In this document: positions 22,099 to 34,115 of the stretch, piece after piece
Layout: the number at the start of each line of letters is the position of its first letter
Position numbering within the stretch: position 1 is the stretch's first letter
Assembly (NCBI GenBank): GCA_964017065.1
Contig: OZ024784.1
Coordinates: 14,923,152-14,987,151 of the forward strand
Direction of reading: 5' to 3'
DNA length: 64,000 nucleotides
Source: Haliclona indistincta
Lineage: Eukaryota; Porifera; Demospongiae; Haplosclerida; Chalinidae
The notes under the pieces: generated by a model
The model's input: only the letters and a program-made list of their open reading frames with translations
Told to the model about the DNA's origin: nothing
Database searches by the model: none
Made by a program: the position numbers and the translations under genes

Positions 22099-25000
22099 TT
22101 AGTTTACGTCAGTATAGACACTGGTCTTCTCTGGGACTTTCTTCAGGTCTGCCAGTTGCTTATTGTAAGCAATCCACTTGTGCCGGATGAGCACACTTAG
22201 GCTGCAACAAGAAGAGAAATAGTTCAGTTTTTATATTATTGTGTACTCAGTCTCACATAATAAGCACTGCAATGGCTGCAGCGATTGTGGCCGCCATGAT
22301 TCCTATCACAGCATAAAGTGGACTCAGTGTGCTTGGTTGAACTCCATCAAATCTGTCCAATGGGTTAGCTGCAGCTGGTGTTTGTGTCGGCCTTATCACA
22401 GGTGAACAACCTGTCACTCCTGGAGTACATGGCTGGCAGGACACTCCTGCAACCTCTACTTTATTTATCAGTTCCTTTCCTTTCACTAGTGAGTAGGTGG
22501 TGAGACCACATTCATCAAGAGCTTTCTCATCTCCATCACAGGTCACTTCACTCGCCTGGATGGTCATATTGGGTTTGCCAAAGTGTGAGCCACCATAAGC
22601 CACAGCACCTATAGACAGGTAGAGCAACTGACCAGATGATTCATTTGCTGACAAACCTCTGTTTTTGAATCCTAATTGTTTGCATACAACTGCAGCATCA
22701 AAACTTCCCCAGCCTGACTCTGAAATCAACCCCCATATGTTGTTGAAACAGATCTGCACAGTCCCTTCTAGTGACGAGTTTCCTCCAACAAGCCGCACAT
22801 CACCATCACGGCAGTCTACATGATTGCAGTGTTGGTCATAGCAATAATGTAACAGTGAACTTACCGTCACCACAGAGCACTCCAGCTATTTGTTCACGAC
22901 TACAAGAAAACGAGGGATATTCTTTAGTAGAACAGTCGGTCAATTTCTTTTCCCAGCCACCACATGAAACCCTGGAGTAGCTGATTGGTCCGTCGCCATC
23001 ACCAAAGTATGAATTACGATAAGCTACTGCCTCTGTACACAAAGTATATATGTGTTGGATGTGAAGTGGTAAATTCACGTGTCATTACTTTGTTCAGCAC
23101 GCCCGACTTGCTTGCACACCACAAACGCTTCAGTATCATTCCACAACTGATCACAAACACTTCCCCAGACTCCGTTAGCGCACACCTCCACTCTTCCTTC
23201 TTGCTCTATAACTCCATCCTGAAGCCTAACAGAGCCTTCTTTGCACCTGATAGGATCTGGATAGTAATATTGATGAAGCATTTCATCAACACAACCCAAT
23301 CCTTAATTCTTACTGTAACATCGAATTCCTATGTTATTGCACACAGGAAGGCAACTGGTTTCATGTAGTTTGCAGTCTCTTAGAGCTCTCTCTGAACCAC
23401 TGTCACTGCAAGTGATGTTTTCAAAGCGACTGAAACTGGTCGTTTCTCCAAATCTTCCATCCGTGAACACTGAAGCCCCTGTAGAATAACTATAATAAAT
23501 ATAGCCCAGAATTATATTTATGTCTTACAAATTGCTCGTGTAAATCCAAGCTCATTACAAGCCACTGTGGCTTCCTGAGCTCTTAAAGTGCAGAAAGGAG
23601 ACCACTGTCCATTATGGCAGTACTCCAGTCTACCCTCATTAGAGGATCTTCCTCCTGACAGACGGATTGCACCATCTGTTGTACATCCTAAAGTAGCAAT
23701 AGTGGGAGGAGGCGCAGCACTGCAGGGAAGCTTGCTGGGTCGACCTTTGCACGATACTCCTGCTGCCCCAGAACTTTTAAATTGTGTTTTTCCAACAAAG
23801 AGTAAGAGCGAAGATTTAGGGCACTGTGTCAGTCTGTCCTCGGCTCCATTGCACTCAATATATTTGTAGTGTGTTGTCAAGTTTGGTTTCCCATAATATG
23901 AGTTTTTCAGAGCAACAGCATCTATTAGGAACGAGTAACAACATGTCATACAACAGATGTTATCTAACCTTGTGATGGTAGTCCGAGTTCTCTACAGACC
24001 ACACGAGCTTCCTCTTTTGACCAAGTGTTATCATTAATCACTCCCCACAGTCTATTGTGACAGATTTCAATTGTGCCTTCTGATTTGGTTGGTCCATTCA
24101 CTAGCCTGATATCACCCTCAGTGCAATCTGTAGCGTGTCAACAGTATTATTCAGATTATAGAAATGGAGTCATACCATCAAAGCAACGGATAGCAGGTCT
24201 GTAACTGCGGTAGCAATAGCTATTTAGTCTTTGGTTTCTAAAACAATCATAAAGTCGTTCCTCATAGCCACCACAACTTGCTGAGGAAGTTATTGTTGGA
24301 CGCAGGTCCGGTCTAGTCCGTTGAAAATAATTGTACAGATTTGGAACTGTGGTGTAATAGTAATAGTAATATTTAATAATTATAATGAGTATATATACTT
24401 ACCTGAAGCATAGCCCAGCTGTTTACAGGCTACGTAGCCATCAATTGCATCCCAACCGTAATTAGGACAAATAGTTGTCCACAGGCTTTTAAAACACACT
24501 TCCACTCTTCCTTCTTGCTCAATGTCTCCACCAACCAGACGAATGTCGCCTTCTTTACAGAAGTCAAGTGCTGTGGAACAAACAGTAATACTGTCATTAA
24601 AAGTATTTCAATTGCTTACAATGACACCTTAGAGCAGTAGAACATACACGTGAACGTGATGTTGTGCAGGCTTCATAAGGTGTAATGGTACAGTTTCCCA
24701 GTGTCGTGGCAGAGGCATTACACTGTACATAACCAACAATGCTCGTACTCGCTCCAAAAAGTGAGTAAGACCGTGAAACAGCTGCACAGTGAGAAAATCA
24801 CACAAAAGTGAAACTTATTGTTGTTGCGCCTTACTTGGAAGGTGGTTTGGTAGTCCAAGTTGTGTGCAAATGGCAGAGGCTGCATTCTGACTGACACTGC
24901 AGAGTGAAGACCACTGTCCTTCGTAGCATATTTCTACTCTTCCTTCACTTTTTGATTGTCCTCCTACTAAACGTACACTGTTTTCCTCACACACTATCGT

Positions 25001-26400
25001 ATTATTCTCATTAATCAAGCTATTGCAGTATAGTCCACCAAGGTAACTAGGAGAGCAGTTTCCCCCATATCGATATCCGTATCGATATCTGTAATAATTG
25101 GTTCTGAGAGTGCACTCAGACAGGATTCTTTCATTGCCTCTGCAGTAGTAATACCTGCTGTCGTAAGTGTTTGATGAATAAGAGTTGTATAGTGGATAAT
25201 ATGCTGTGAGTTGGAACACTGAGCTGTAAGCATCAATTATAAACTACTGGATAATTACCTAGTGGTCCAGTATAACCCAGTTGACGACAAGCAGCCTTGG
25301 CTTGTGAGCAACCCCAGCGACTGCGGCACTGTGCATGCCATACTCCATTACTGCATTTTTGAAATAGTCCCTGGTCTGGAGTTGAGCCATAGGCAATGCG
25401 AATTTCACTTGAATTGCAGGGTACTGTAGGATATTATCATAATATCATAGTAGCTAACAGTTATCTAGTGCTTACAGTGGCAATGAATTGCAGTAGAACA
25501 GTTGCGATATACTTGACTAGGTGACCTGCAGCCGGAAGATGAAGAGGCAGATACTGAGCACTCATTTGTATCGTTGTCACAAGTCAATGTAACATCAAGA
25601 CTAAGACTTGATCCAAACATGCCTCCATATCGCTGCACAGCTGCAAAATGTACATACACACATGCATTTTAAAATTTTAAAAAGTATTACTGGCATGATT
25701 TGAGTATCCAAGTTTTTCACATACAACACCAGCGGTTTCTGTGTTGATGCTGCACAATGATGACCAGGTTCCATTGTAGCATACTTCTACTCTGCCCTCA
25801 TGTGAGCCATTGCCATTCACTAAGCGGACACTGTCATTCTCACATTCTGGTGTATCCTCTTCTTCATCAATTTCCTCACAGTATATTCCAGCAACGTTAT
25901 ATCTGCTGCAGGACGTATACCTAGATCTGCACTCAGATAGACTTTCTTCAGTTCCGTTGCACTGATAGAAAGCATTTTCTCTGTAACTCCAAGAGCCAAA
26001 GCGGCTATACCTGTATGGATAGTAGGCTACAAACAAGAAAACATAATTTCCATACGGCTGTTTGTACATATTACCTACCAACTCTGCCTTCTGTGAATCC
26101 AAGCTGACGACAAGCAACTCTAGCATTATTGCAGTACCAGCCAGTGCCACACACAGCTTTCCATACTCCATTTCTGCACACTTGCACCATTCCTTGTTCA
26201 GGGTTGGATCCAAAAATTCGGATAGTTTCATTGTTATCATCACAGTTAACTGCAGGAGAGAAATGTTGGAAGTTACAATCAGAATGTGATAATGTCTTAC
26301 TGTCATTGCTGTATATGATATTGCTGCGCCATGATAGAGCAGTATAGCAGGACCAAGCCAACAGCACTAGCAGTAGGAGAAATGAGTTACCAAGAGCCAT
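22099..26400 (-). CDS. Nine-domain SRCR transmembrane receptor, copy 1
   Basis: Scavenger-receptor cysteine-rich proteins bind microbial or cell-surface ligands, and sponges have many. A signal peptide is evident (MALGNSFLLLLVLLAWSCYT). Nine SRCR domains follow, mostly two exons each: a first half with a motif like VRLVGG..EGRVEVC..G.W..LC...C..LG, and a second half with Y(F)G....C.G.E..L..C...C. Markers include IRIFGSNPEQGMVQVC (1), VRLVNGNGSHEGRVEVC (2), VRLVGGQSKSEGRVEIC (4), IRLSGGRSSNEGRLEYC (7) and VRLVGGNSSLEGTVQIC (9). A Pro/Thr stalk, one membrane helix (LYAVIGIMAATIAAAIAVLI) and a short basic tail ending EKTSVYTDVN complete a type I membrane protein. A 49-bp intron in domain 9 (near 22612-22660) is inferred, giving LGFKNRGAVAYGG. 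A tyrosine in the tail might be a signalling or sorting site, but this is unproven. Confidence 0.9.
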
Positions 26401-26755
26401 GGTAAGACTGTAAACAACTGCTCAGCTAGCTCACTGTGACTGACTTTTATAGTGATTTGTATTAATTTAATTATGTCTAGACTTGTGACTCCACATATAA
26501 GATACTCTAATTCCAGACTGTGAACTGTATTACTTCATTAAAAACTATGAGTTGACTCAGCTAATAGAGCCAAAGGTAGTATGTGATGAGACATCGGGTA
26601 ACCACCTTTCGAATCTATTTGTTAGAAGAGTGTTGATAATGTTATGTCAAGAGCTCACAAGTAATGAACTCACGGTAATAAGTGGAGATGGGAATAATAA
26701 TAATAATAGCCAAGGATAATAAAATAATATAATGTAGTAGAAGATGCTGCTCTGT
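26401..26755. other. Intergenic: SRCR promoter side and TBC 3' flank (copy 1)
   Basis: 355 bp of AT-rich DNA between the SRCR start and the TBC stop. It holds the SRCR promoter and 5' UTR and probably the TBC polyadenylation region. I see AATAATAAT runs near 26694-26725 but no recognisable gene or repeat. Confidence 0.4.
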
Positions 26756-27990
26756 CTATTGTTTTAATAGTTGTTTAAATTTCTTGTCTGATATAGAAAT
26801 TGCTTCAATGTGTTGGAACAAAGTGTCAGAGTCCACCATAAACAGTCTGCTCAGTGATGGACCGATCTCCTCTATACTCCCTAGCTCCAGAACTGATGAC
26901 TGATGCATTCTTAGTATACCTAAATAGATAAATTCACATAGTCACTCTCAAATTTAGACTTTAATTCAGTTTGTAATCAGCGCCACCACTGCTAACACCC
27001 TGATACAGATTTTCATTAGATTATGTAGGGAATGGTCCAAATTATATGTCTCTACAAACCATTTACCTTTAAACAGTCACTCTAATGGTCATTCCTCTTA
27101 GTAAGAATTGTTTAGTTGCTAATAAGCAACCACATCTAACCATGCTGGAAGCAAAACAGCATGAAAGTGACATTATATTAGCTGCATCTCTAGTGGCTAA
27201 AGAGCACAAGATGAAGCTAAGTGCTCATGAGACTAGTAATGTAAAGCTAGGCATTAAGCTATGGGTGACTTGGTCCTGCTGTCCTCAAACACCTTCAGGG
27301 GCGAGGAGCAGGGAGGGTTGGCAACACTAATGCAAATTTATGGGACTAGTTATAGTTTCTAGTGGTTTGCCGAGATGTTCCAGCCATGTTTTTCCTTTTT
27401 TACTGTAAAATCGTGCTGAAGTTTAACTTCAGCAACATGTCCTGCTAATAGCAGGACATGCCATCGGCTGTTGCTAGACTTCAGCAAGAGAATTTGTATG
27501 AGGCAAACAAAGTCCAATGAACGGAATTGTGAACATTCACGCATACTATTATGTAAAACAACCTGAAAACAACTGTACAAATCGTGTCTTGAGGCAGCCA
27601 TACTGCCGGATGCCAGTTACCACGATGCAGTCTGCCAACCTCCTGGCTGAGAAGGAGTCACAATTAATGAGTGGGCGGCACCTTTGATATATTTTGCCCA
27701 CCACACAGAGCCCTTGAGCTTACAAATGATTCTTGATGATGGAGTAACTGACCTAGTGCTGTTCTAAACAGGAACACATCACCATCCCTGCAGAACATGT
27801 CCCAAACACGACACGCGACATCAAGAGGAAGAGATTTTGTGTACAAGGTAAAGATCCTAGAACATGAATAATACTCAAAATAACATATAGAATTCAAATT
27901 CACTTACCACTCAATAAGATAAAATTCTGGTGAAAAAGACAGATTTTCAAAGTGAGTAAATAGACGGGGAAGATTTTCTTTGAGAAGAGT
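26756..27990 (-). pseudogene. Truncated 3' fragment of TBC1D12/14 (copy 1)
   Basis: The last exons of a TBC-domain gene are present: [58 protein letters not shown], and a final exon ending KFKQLLKQ before TAG. The first exon is cut at 27990, where the second duplication block begins, so the arginine- and glutamine-finger exons are absent. The intact gene is at 44817-48143. An 820-bp intron (about 26922-27746) contains a 25-bp palindrome (27436-27460) and nothing coding. A stable product is unlikely. Confidence 0.88.
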
Positions 27991-28199
27991 ATGGTGCAAT
28001 ATGCATTGCAAGATACTGGAGCTTGCTTCAACATGAAAATTGTCGAGTCATGCTATGATTAAAGCATCTCTCTTTCTTTTTTATACGAGTTTATGCAAAA
28101 AAATTATAGCAATGGATAACATAATTATGATAGCTACAAGCTAATACATGTAGATAATGAACCCATCTAATGATTAAGTAATAAGAAAGTTTGAATACA

Positions 28200-28750
28200 A
28201 GGATGAAGGAGTCACCAATTAGGCATTTTTTTCCAAATTCTTAGAAAAAAGAGAAGTAGTACGTGTTCGTTTTAGCATGGGTGTGGTTAATAGAGTGAGA
28301 GGGAGCATGATTTGAACGTCCATGATACGGTGCTAGGAATCCAGGAGGGAAATAGAATTGACCATGGTAAATCTTGTAAAGGGTGGCGATATTTTTTCTA
28401 GATTCAAGTGACGGAACATCAGCAAGTTCAAGGAGATGGTAATATTCAACGTCCCAGGAATTTAAACATAACTTTAGAGCAATTTTTGAATTTTTTCCAA
28501 GTTAGCTATGTCCTTGGTAAGGTAAGGGGCCCAAACTGGTGTTGCATATTCGAGGTGAGGACAGATTATGGTTTTATATAGTTCGATCATACAGCTAGAG
28601 TCCACCAAACCATAAAATCTTCTGTAAAGCAAACCAAGTAGTTTCTTGCTTTGGCACAAACAGCTTGCGACCAGCTTAGAGATGAGGAAATAAGTACACC
28701 TAAATAATTTAAACTTGTTCCAAGACATCGCCACCTAGGCTGAGAGACAG
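28200..28750 (-). mobile_element. LINE reverse-transcriptase 3' fragment, copy 2
   Basis: Second copy of the fragment at 10750-11300. Here an uninterrupted minus-strand stretch (28474-28734) reads KKLLGLLYRRFYGLVDSS, LYKTIICPHLEYATPVWAPY and IANLEKIQK, typical of the region after the catalytic core of a jockey/CR1-type RT. It is followed by decayed sequence with YKIYHGQFYFPPGFLAPYH. It lies just inside the duplication junction. Confidence 0.78.
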
Positions 28751-28787
28751 AGGCTGTCTAGGACCTTTCTTCCTTTCTCATTTATAG

Positions 28788-30207
28788 GCTTAGCTACAGA
28801 GTTCATGACTAAAGAACAAGCACAGAAGACTTATGGCAAACATGGCCCAGCATCATACAGCGTTATTGTACCAGATTTTCACAGAATGAGGTTAGTTATA
28901 ATGTTGAGAGGAGACACTATAATCACTGCCATTAGATGGGATCAAGGAGACTGGACTGATGATACAGATCAGGTACATCAGTACTGTAATGCATGGTCAT
29001 GGGGCAGAGTTCAATATCAGTTATCATGACATTATACTGAAACTAAAATAATTACCCTCCTTGTTGTTGCTGATAGTAATTATGTTGTGCAAAAATACAG
29101 ATGCTGCTTATTCTACTGAGTATTGTGGAGAATAACGGGCAAGTAGATAAGATAGATTTTGCCAAAAGAATGCTGAACTGGAAAAAGTCAGGATTTGCTG
29201 AACTAGGAGATGTTGGTAAGCGAGGAGAGTCAAGCTAGAAAGATAGATAGCAGCATACAGTAAATCAAAGTTAGTTATCTTGGGGTTGTTGTGCACAGGT
29301 GGTATGGGCATTGGGAAGACTACATCACATGTCCTCACCAACCCTCGGTTCCTAGACGATCCACACACAGCTGCTACTGAAGTATGGGAGAGCTCAGGGT
29401 CGGTACATGCATGTGTCACTGTAGTGGTGTGACCAGTGTATTATCCTCCAGACGGTATCTCGCTGCAAATGGAGCCATTATGAGAACTTCTGTGCTTGGA
29501 ATTCTCAACTTTAACAGTAAGCTATTTCAGAAAAAGATTATCCACTAGGATGAATTTTTTCATTGTAGATCTTGACAAAGTAATTGAGAACACTACAACA
29601 ATATGCAAGGTCACACATACTGATCCTCGTTGTATCGCTTCATGTGTAGCAGTGACAACAGCTGTAAGTGAAATCCTGACTGTTTCTTATAATACTTTTG
29701 GTTCAGATAGCAATGATGCTTCAAGGTAAACATGACCTTAGTAACAAGAAACAACTTGGTACTGAGAAGGCTATCATACTGAAAGACCAGATTCCTGAAA
29801 TGAGGCAGTATGCTACAAAAAAACTTGTCAAACTAGAACTGGACAGCCATAGCTCGATAGGGTATGGTATGCTATCATTGGTATGCATTATAGTTACCTC
29901 TGGCATTCTAGCTACACATTCAAAGCAATGGGAGCAGGTTTCTATGGACTACGGAAGGGAAAGGACTTCAAAAAGACAATAACTGAACTGATTATGGAGG
30001 CAGGCGATGCAGACAGGTTGATACATAGTTGAGTATGTCACTATGACGACTGTGTGTCCCTCTAGCAATGGTTCAGTATGTGGGGCTCTCATGGGTTGTA
30101 AGCTGGGTTATCACAGTCTCCCTTCTGACCTGCTTCAGTTCCATCATCGACAGTGGTTAGACGACAAGGTAGATGCTTTCCTCAAGACTATTGGACTACA
30201 GGAATGA
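28788..30207 (+). pseudogene. 5'-truncated ADP-ribosylglycohydrolase family copy 2
   Basis: Exons 2 to the end of the gene at 10281-12844 are repeated here (EFMTKEQAQKTYGKHGP, GDWTDDTDQ, GGMGIGKTTSHVL, NGSVCGALMGC, stop TGA at 30205-30207). Exon 1, with the start and DRIKGAIYGQAIGDALG, is missing because the duplication begins within intron 1. A 77-bp deletion relative to copy 1 (12320-12396, replaced by one A) removes the end of one exon, an intron and the start of the next. It fuses the two exons in frame as KKQLGTEKAIILKD. Both metal-binding motifs survive. Without its own promoter and exon 1 it is most likely a pseudogene, unless a new upstream exon is used. Confidence 0.85.
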
Positions 30208-31239
30208 CTTTAGTCAATATTTGTGTTTGTCAAAAGTATTAGATAAAGAATGTGCTGTGTTGATAAACTCAGTTTTTAGCAATAATCTGTGTACATGTAC
30301 TGCTTTATTCTCATGCTTAGCCTTGGCCAGGTTATATTAGTGAATGAATCATCTATTGACCACAGAGAAGTATCACATCAAGTTAGATCAGTGACTTTTA
30401 TTAGGATATTATTTTTCACTTCACACACATACTAAAAAAATGAGAACTCTGCAATAAAATTAATAATAAAAACTGATTATGAACAACTAAATTATGTATA
30501 GAGTGTGCCAGTTTTTTAGCAGTTGCAAATTCCTCACATGAGGTAGTCCATTCCTCAGGAATACTCTCCAGGCCCCAGTAGGCGCCACCAATGGCACCTG
30601 CCATGCTAGCAATGGTGTCAGTATCTCCTCCCAGACTGATAGCATACGGTATGAGCTCACGAAATGATAGACTGCTACAGTGCAGAAATGCATAAATGGC
30701 ACAGGGAACAGCTTCATCTGTAGGAAAATAACGATACTGATAGTGCAGTAGAGAATGCCAGAACCCTACCAGCTAATACACCATGACCCAGCAGCTTCTC
30801 TACATAGTCAGCAGATGGAGGTTCTGGCTGCAGCAGCATTGCTCTGATCTGCTTGAGCCGAGTAGTGAAGCTAGGCTGCCCGTTCAAGTACTGCAATGGA
30901 ATTGTGGCTGGATCAATGGGCTCATTTGCTGAAGTCCTAGAGTGAAGGCGTGGCTCATTAGTAATTATTATTGATGATCTCTCTTACTTGTTGTCAAGTT
31001 GGTCACTAGATGATGATTCTTCAGCTAGCTCTTCAAATGCAGTGATCTTTTCCATCAAGCAATCCACAAACTCCACTGGTTTCAGAGTGCCAGGTTGTTG
31101 TTGCAAGGCTAGTTTTATATATAGCCATTGACTGCAGCAAACCTCCATTCACACCACTAGTGTGGGCATGTGTGAGGCGAGCAGCATCTCGTGCTACCTA
31201 CAGCAGGATCAGGTACCTCAACTAACTTGACATCATCCT

Positions 31240-31995
31240 GATCGGATTTACACCCGTTTCGTCGACTCCCGATTCGTCGACTCTCGATTGGTCGACTAAT
31301 TAATATTCATATTCGTGTTATTACCTGCGCGCGTGCCCGGCGCAGCGCTACGATTGAGTTCGAACGGCATTATGTACCGAGAAGCCCCGATTGGTTGCCA
31401 TGGCAATCACGTGAAAAACATGGACTCTAGTCTGAGCACACACTAGGAAACATTAGCCTAACAACTAAATCCTAAACCCTAAACCCTAAACCCTAAAAAC
31501 CTTCTCCTAACTGTGCAAAGTCGGGAGAGTGTCCTAAACCGGGCCTTCGGCCCTTGGTAAGCCTAAGGATCGTCGGGAGGGTGTCCTAAACCGGGCCTTC
31601 GGCCCTTGGTAAGCCTAATGATAGTCGAGAAGGTCGTCATAAAGCGGGCCTTCTGCCCTTGCTAAAGATCATCTAGAGCGTTGTAAATGGACAAAAAAAC
31701 TTAAGTTTTTGGAGAGAAAAAACTTAAGTCCGTCTGTTCTTTACAATTCATACGAATTGTAAAGAACAGAACAGAAAAAAAGAACAGACGGACGTCACTT
31801 GAACAGTTTCCGTGACTCACAGATCTACACAAAGGGCTAGGCAGTGCTTTCACGGAACACGCCATGTTCCAACGCAATTGAAATTCGCTGTAGTGGCCGC
31901 ATAGCGACCGTACAGTGGGCGTAACCCAATAATTGACTAGTCGATTTACCAATCGAGAGTCGACGAATCGGGAGTCGACGAAACGGGGACAAGCC
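31240..31995. mobile_element. Non-autonomous inverted-repeat element inserted in ARH3 copy 2
   Basis: The element is absent from copy 1 at the matching site (about 13897-13915). A 40-bp perfect terminal inverted repeat lies at 31253-31292 and 31948-31987, beginning CCCGTTTCGTCGACTCCCGA. Each end contains a 15-bp word (CGTCGACTCYCGATT) twice. The inside is richer in CpG than the surroundings. It carries CCCTAAA repeats (about 31470-31498), a 52-bp triplicate (31520-31671) with GGGCCTTCGGCCC hairpins, a palindrome AAAACTTAAGTTTT near 31700, and a 36-bp hairpin at 31734-31769. No transposase-like reading frame. No clear target-site duplication, and 17 bp of host sequence are missing. Family not recognised. 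Confidence 0.8.
31520..31671 (+). repeat. Three 52-bp tandem repeats inside the ARH3-copy-2 element
   Basis: Units begin at about 31521, 31573 and 31625 (TCGGGAGRGTGTCCTAAACC, then a GGGCCTTCGGCCC hairpin, then TTGGTAAGCCTAA). The third unit is diverged. The period is 52 bp both times. Confidence 0.85.
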
Positions 31996-32690
31996 GCTGG
32001 TGATGTTCTCATAGCGGATCCATTGCCATATGAGCCCGCTCCATTAAACTGCTCTCGAGCAGGAGTGAAGACATCAGTGTAACCACTACTCTTCAATTTA
32101 TTGAAGACTACGAACACTGATGCCCCATATCCACGCTGAGGATTGACAAAGAACTCTTCAGTAAATCTATAAAAGCAAAGAAACTGAAGGAACTGTTCAA
32201 CATTAGAATCACTCACTTTCTAGCCATGTCTGCACTGTCAAATCCATTACAGGATACTATAGACTTGGCCTCGGTCATAGCTGTGTCATCAGTGTAACTG
32301 ATTACAGGAGCCTTCCCCGATTGTGTTTGCTGGACCTGCTCCTCTATTCTTTCTTTCACCTTTTCTATGGGATCCGATGTGTGCCCACCCATGTACCTAT
32401 CTCCCAGTAGCTGCCCAGACAATCCCCTACCAATGCACCCGCCATGGCACCTACACAAATTTTAAACTATAAAACTCTATTGATGCTTATTTACCTTGAA
32501 AACGGCTTAGTAACGACATTCTAAAAGCAGTGCCAGTTGGACTGCGAGTGTGATGTGCTTCTCAGCTGCATGCAGCGTCACAGTTAGGGGTGTGGTCTAA
32601 TGAAATTCCTAAATTCTAAGCACGCACGTGTCTGATGGCGGTTCTTTCCGGTTCTTTTGCAGCTGTAGTTACTTTATTGCAGTCACAAAT

Positions 32691-34056
32691 ATGGCTTGCA
32701 TTGACAAGCTTCTTGTCAGAGGTTAGTTATTATTCATTGTTGGATGTTTTTAACCTGTTGTTGTGTTGTTTGCATAATTATAGGTATTAGAAGTTTCAGT
32801 CCCTCTGAAGACAAGAAAATTATCATCTGCTTCAATACTCCACTAACTCTCATAGTGGGACAGAATGGTGCTGGAAAGACGGTTAGTTCTATAAACTAGC
32901 AGCGGTACATGTGCAACTCATTGTTCGTAGACTATTATTGAGTGTCTGAAGTATGTCACAACCGGTGATATGCCTCCCAATAGTAAGGGTGGAGCTTTTG
33001 TCATGGATCCCAAGGTGTGTGTATTTTTACATATACATGGCTGTGCTCTATATCATCCATTGTTCTAGATTGTTGGAGAGAGAGAAGTAAAAGGTCTTGT
33101 CAAGCTGAAGTTCAAAGATGTGTCTGGCACGGACATGATATGTCATCGAATGCTGCAGTCAGTTCAAAAGGTGTGATTGGTAGACACTGGTTTGTTCACC
33201 TTGCTGCTGGTCTCTTTGTAACAAGCCCAAAAAGATCGAGACACGCACAGTTGACGTGTCTATGGAGAAGAGGGTTAATGGAGAGGTGTGTTTACTACTC
33301 ATGCACATCTGTATAATGTTGTACATTGTAGAAGCGAAAGATTACTTCGCGTTGTGCAGAGATTGATCAAGAGGTGAGAGTAGCCATCTATAGCAGCTCA
33401 ACTACTGTATCATACTAGATGATCGCTCATCTTGGAGTGTCTAAGGCGATTTTGAACAATGTCATCTTCTGTCATCAAGAGGATAGCAACTGGTAGAGAT
33501 TACTGCGTGTGTGTGTGTGTGTCTGATGTGTGGTGTACTACAGGCCGCTGAGTGAAGGGAAAGCGTTAAAACAAAAGTTTGATGACATCTTTGCTTCCAC
33601 ACGATACTCCAAAGCATTGGACTCTATCAAAAAGTTTAGGCAAGAACAGGTACATGTGTGTCTGTGTTCAGACTTTCACAGTTTTACTGGTTGTTCAAAG
33701 GAGGCTCAATGTCGCGAGTACTCTACTGACCTTAAGCATCTCAAGGAGGAGAAGCTAGAAGCTGACAAAGTGAGTGGTTGAAGTGATGAGCTAAGGTGAA
33801 GTTTTTTTTAGCTTCAGGTCAGACTGAGAGAGACCCAGAGCAAAGTAGATGCTTACAAAGCTGAAGTAACTCGTCTTCAGAATGAGTACAGTCCTGTTGA
33901 GGTATGTTGCTCTGATATGGTGTGTGAGTGTATCACTGTAACCACCACTCAGGAGAGACTGAAAGAACTGGACCAATTGTACGATGAAGTGACACGGAAA
34001 CATACAAAAATTGGTATGCAATGACACTCTTTTTTCTGACTCATGTCTCTCTCTCA

Positions 34057-34115
<59 letters not shown>

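Larger units (their letters stand above)
10533..27990 (+). repeat. Tandem segmental duplication, copy 1 (about 17.5 kb)
   Basis: Sequence from ATGGTGCAATATGCATTGCA (10533) to TTTCTTTGAGAAGAGT (27990) is repeated directly from 27991 to 45988 with high identity and scattered indels. Matching landmarks: LINE fragment, hydrolase exons 2 to end, ARH3, RAD50, SRCR gene, TBC 3' exons. Sequence left of 10533 (hydrolase exon 1) and right of 45988 (TBC 5' exons) occurs once. The shared bases at the junction are AGT. Confidence 0.95.
30416..32519 (-). pseudogene. Broken ARH3/ADPRS copy 2
   Basis: Second copy of ADPRS with several lesions. Relative to copy 1 there is a 5-bp insertion in the second exon (plus-strand GGGATCCGATGTG at about 32370 versus GGGATGTG), which shifts the frame after GTWVGTH. 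There is a 6-bp loss near the TDDTAM motif. The glycine-loop exon is interrupted after AMRTSPAA by the element at 31240-31995, which replaces 17 bp of coding sequence. The next intron is shortened to about 19 bp, and a 1-bp loss near the end changes the C-terminus to NLVVHNQ. The SLGGDTDT block remains. An active enzyme from this copy is very unlikely. Confidence 0.9.

Noticed and set aside
26401..26755. Possible hidden gene or RNA in the SRCR-TBC intergenic region.
   Set aside because: AT-rich sequence without a supported frame or recognisable RNA fold. It is needed as SRCR promoter and TBC 3' flank.
31440..31500. CCCTAAA repeats as evidence of a chromosome end or telomere fusion at this locus.
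   Set aside because: Only about three units, enclosed by 40-bp inverted repeats of a mobile element and absent from copy 1. It is not an animal-type TTAGGG array.
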